NCBI GenBank assembly: GCA_001051155.2 | Contig: JYIP02000007.1 | Coordinates: forward strand, 3,784,342 to 3,848,341 | Length of the DNA stretch: 64,000 nucleotides | DNA from: Chrysoporthe austroafricana | Taxonomy: Eukaryota > Ascomycota > Sordariomycetes > Diaporthales > Cryphonectriaceae | Direction of reading: 5' to 3' | In this document: piece after piece, positions 62,465-64,000 of the stretch | Numbering within the stretch: the first letter of the stretch is position 1 | Layout: every line of letters begins with the position of its first letter | Translations under genes and position numbers: made by a program | The notes under the pieces: generated by a model | Told to the model about the DNA's origin: nothing | Seen by the model: only the letters and a program-made list of their open reading frames with translations | The model's database searches: none

Positions 62465-63075
62465 CCCTAAAAGCTATTTACAAAATAATTAACAGACCTA
62501 ATAACCTCGAAACCAGAAACCTCGGCTATAACAAAATTAATAGAACCCTAATCTATTTCTTCAAATTCCTGTAATAAGGAATCAGAGAAAACCTTAAAAA
62601 GCAAACCCGACAGAATAATAAGAGCCGCAGCTTCTTTCTCGGTCTCTTTACGCTCGATACGGTCTAGCTCCTTTACGCATATAATACCTTAACGAAAAGC
62701 ACGCTTTATCTTTTCGGACTATATCCGCTTCTAATAGCGCAAACAATCTACTTCCGATATAGCTTGATAAAGCCAGCCTTCCGCGGCTTCCATTTCGTTC
62801 TCAAGCTTACGATATTAATACGAAATATTTTCCAGCTTAGCAAGAAAAAGCCCCAAAATATCGCAACGAGAACGGCCCAAACGAATATATTCGACGTAGC
62901 AGGAAGAATCGTTAAGAAAAACCTAGCAAAATGCTAAGCCCTGCCTTTCGCAATAAAAATAGGTTAGCATCTCGATATAGTTTGAAAGAATTCGTAAGGC
63001 TAAAGCAATACGCTTAACTGAATTCGGAATAGAAGAATTCTTAAAACGGAATTTTTTAACTCTACCCGATATAAC
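62465..63075 (-). pseudogene. Antisense coiled-coil frame within gypsy-2
   Basis: One minus-strand frame runs SSIPNSVKRIALALRILSNY, IEMLTYFYCERQGLAFC, SSCYVEYIRLGRSRCDILGL, FLAKLENISY, KLENEMEAAEGWLYQAISEV, KIKRAFR, ICVKELDRIERKETEKEAAA, ending EEID-stop-GSINFVIAEV. It is homologous to the antisense frame in gypsy-1, at the same place. The stops are TAA/TAG only. An N-terminal helical domain plus coiled coil; function unknown. Confidence 0.65.
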
Positions 63076-63135
63076 AAATTAAGAAAGCGCAATCCGAAAT
63101 AAGAATATCAAGCAGGATTACTTACGGAAAATCTT

Positions 63136-63165
63136 TAAGGATAAAGATTATAAAGAAAGAAATAA
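63136..63165 (+). other. Polypurine tract of gypsy-2
   Basis: AAGGATAAAGATTATAAAGA and AAGAAATAA directly before the 3' LTR, as expected for the plus-strand primer. Confidence 0.5.
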
Positions 63166-63680
63166 TATTATAAATTAATAAATAGTTTAAGTTACGGGAA
63201 TAAGCAAAGCTAGTAAGCCTAGGGCTAATGTAATACGAATCCAATATCCGATATAAAAAACCCGCTTATATAAGGATATTTGATTATCCCGAATTATATA
63301 ATTAAAAAGTTAGGGTTTCTAAATTATAATTGCTAGAATCGCTAAGCGATTGGAATGACTGAGTTGCCAGAATTGTTAAGCGATTGGAATAACTGAATCG
63401 CTAGAATCGCTAAGCGATTCGGAACTGAAAAGCTGAATATATAAGATCGGACATTTCCTATTATTAAATAAGTTTCATAATTGCTTTTCAATTATCAATC
63501 TAAGTATTTCTCTAAGTATTATTTTCGAAAAGTATCCAATACGGATAGTAAATACTCAATAGTTATCGAATTTCTCTAAAACTATATTTCCGTATATAGG
63601 ATAATTGTATTATATATTATTTTTGCTTAGCATAAACCTTTAATATATTAAGTACTTGTACTATCCGAGTGCTTATTATA
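63166..63680 (+). repeat. 3' LTR of gypsy-2
   Basis: 515 bp. It matches the 5' LTR apart from transitions and a tandem gain near 63,335-63,425, where the segment with AATCGCTAAGCGATT occurs three times instead of once. Confidence 0.92.
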
Positions 63681-63685
63681 TAAGC

Positions 63686-63797
63686 TATATTTTATTTAAC
63701 TTTATCCTTTGTTTATATAAGCTTGATTTGGGGTTTTCTTGCCGTATTAGAATCTTAATATTAAATAAGCTTTAAGCTTGTATATTAGTTTATAATA
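63686..63797 (-). repeat. LTR of the third gypsy element, right part
   Basis: Continues the LTR begun at 56,469 and ends AGTTTATAATA like gypsy-1. Confidence 0.65.
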
Positions 63798-64000
63798 TTA
63801 TTCCTTGCTTATCGGTTATTATTTTTAATAATCTTTTATAAGCTTCCCGTACAATCTTTGCTTATTTTTCATGCTTTCTTAATTAGAATATTGAATAAAG
63901 TATAAAAAAACCGATTTATTCGCTTAATTAAATTTTAGTATTGCAATGCCTTTTGTTATAATTTAGCAAAGGGATTAGGGTAAGCAATACGAAAAGAAAA
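63798..64000 (+). mobile_element. Start of the internal region of a third gypsy element (partial)
   Basis: TTATTCCTTGCTTATCGGTT, TTTAATAATCTTTTATAAGC and CTTAATTAGAATATTGAATA follow gypsy-1 at 35,729-35,850, so a gypsy-1-like element in minus orientation enters here, including the first part of its antisense frame, and leaves the window. Confidence 0.65.

Larger units (their letters stand above)
56818..63680 (+). mobile_element. Ty3/gypsy chromovirus, gypsy-2 (6.9 kb)
   Basis: LTRs at 56,818-57,264 and 63,166-63,680 are flanked by a perfect 5-bp target duplication TAAGC (56,813-56,817 and 63,681-63,685). Inside, in order: Gag with zinc knuckle, protease motif, reverse transcriptase, RNase H, integrase and an integrase-terminal chromodomain, then an antisense frame. 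It inserted into the LTR of another gypsy copy. RIP has put stops in every frame. Confidence 0.93.

Overview
The window looks like a chromosome segment of a filamentous ascomycete (Pezizomycotina). The evidence is short introns with GTAAGT donors and CTAAC/CTGAT branch points, families known from these fungi (HET domain, fungal PD-(D/E)XK nuclease-like, APH-type phosphotransferase, RID/Masc-type cytosine methyltransferase, SNF2 helicase), Fot1/pogo and chromovirus-type Ty3/gypsy elements, and heavy C-to-T / G-to-A decay typical of repeat-induced point mutation (RIP). The species cannot be read from the sequence.

Layout. 1-23 kb is a mosaic of broken gene fragments: SKP1-like, kinase-like, a Uma2/PD-(D/E)XK-like family, a HET gene, coiled-coil genes, SNF2 pieces, three cytosine-methyltransferase pieces and an inverted subtilase. 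Minisatellites, hairpins and short linkers recur at the fragment junctions. 10.3-14.4 kb and 24.1-30.1 kb hold at least five copies, in both orientations, of a GC-rich composite repeat built from arrays of AGCT every 9-12 bp plus conserved modules. Gene fragments (a kinase core, a possible GH18 5' end, coiled-coil genes) are fused to these arrays. 30.2-31.6 kb is an intact single-exon PD-(D/E)XK-like gene. 31.6-34.8 kb is gene-poor.

34.8-45.8 kb is an AT-rich nest. A Fot1/pogo element is interrupted by a complete 7.3-kb minus-strand Ty3/gypsy element (437-bp LTRs) and by a complete 1.87-kb Fot1/pogo element with about 60-bp inverted repeats. 46-53.4 kb is the most gene-like block: an intact APH-family gene, a 68-residue coiled-coil gene, a three-exon PD-(D/E)XK nuclease-like gene with one premature stop, and a long frame broken only by TAA/TAG. 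53.8-55.6 kb is an SNF2 pseudogene. 55.8-64 kb is a second AT-rich nest, where a plus-strand chromovirus with LTRs and a perfect 5-bp target duplication sits inside the LTR of another gypsy element that runs off the right edge.

Probably only four or five protein-coding genes are intact: 9.4-10.1, 30.2-31.6, 46.1-47.4 and 48.2-48.5 kb, perhaps 27.1-27.4 kb. The rest is a record of duplication, chimerism and RIP. The observations I rate highest are an intron whose branch point and acceptor are repeated six times in tandem, a coiled-coil antisense frame kept at the same place in two gypsy families, the AGCT-array composite repeats, and fragments of the methyltransferase family associated with RIP lying inside RIP-damaged DNA.
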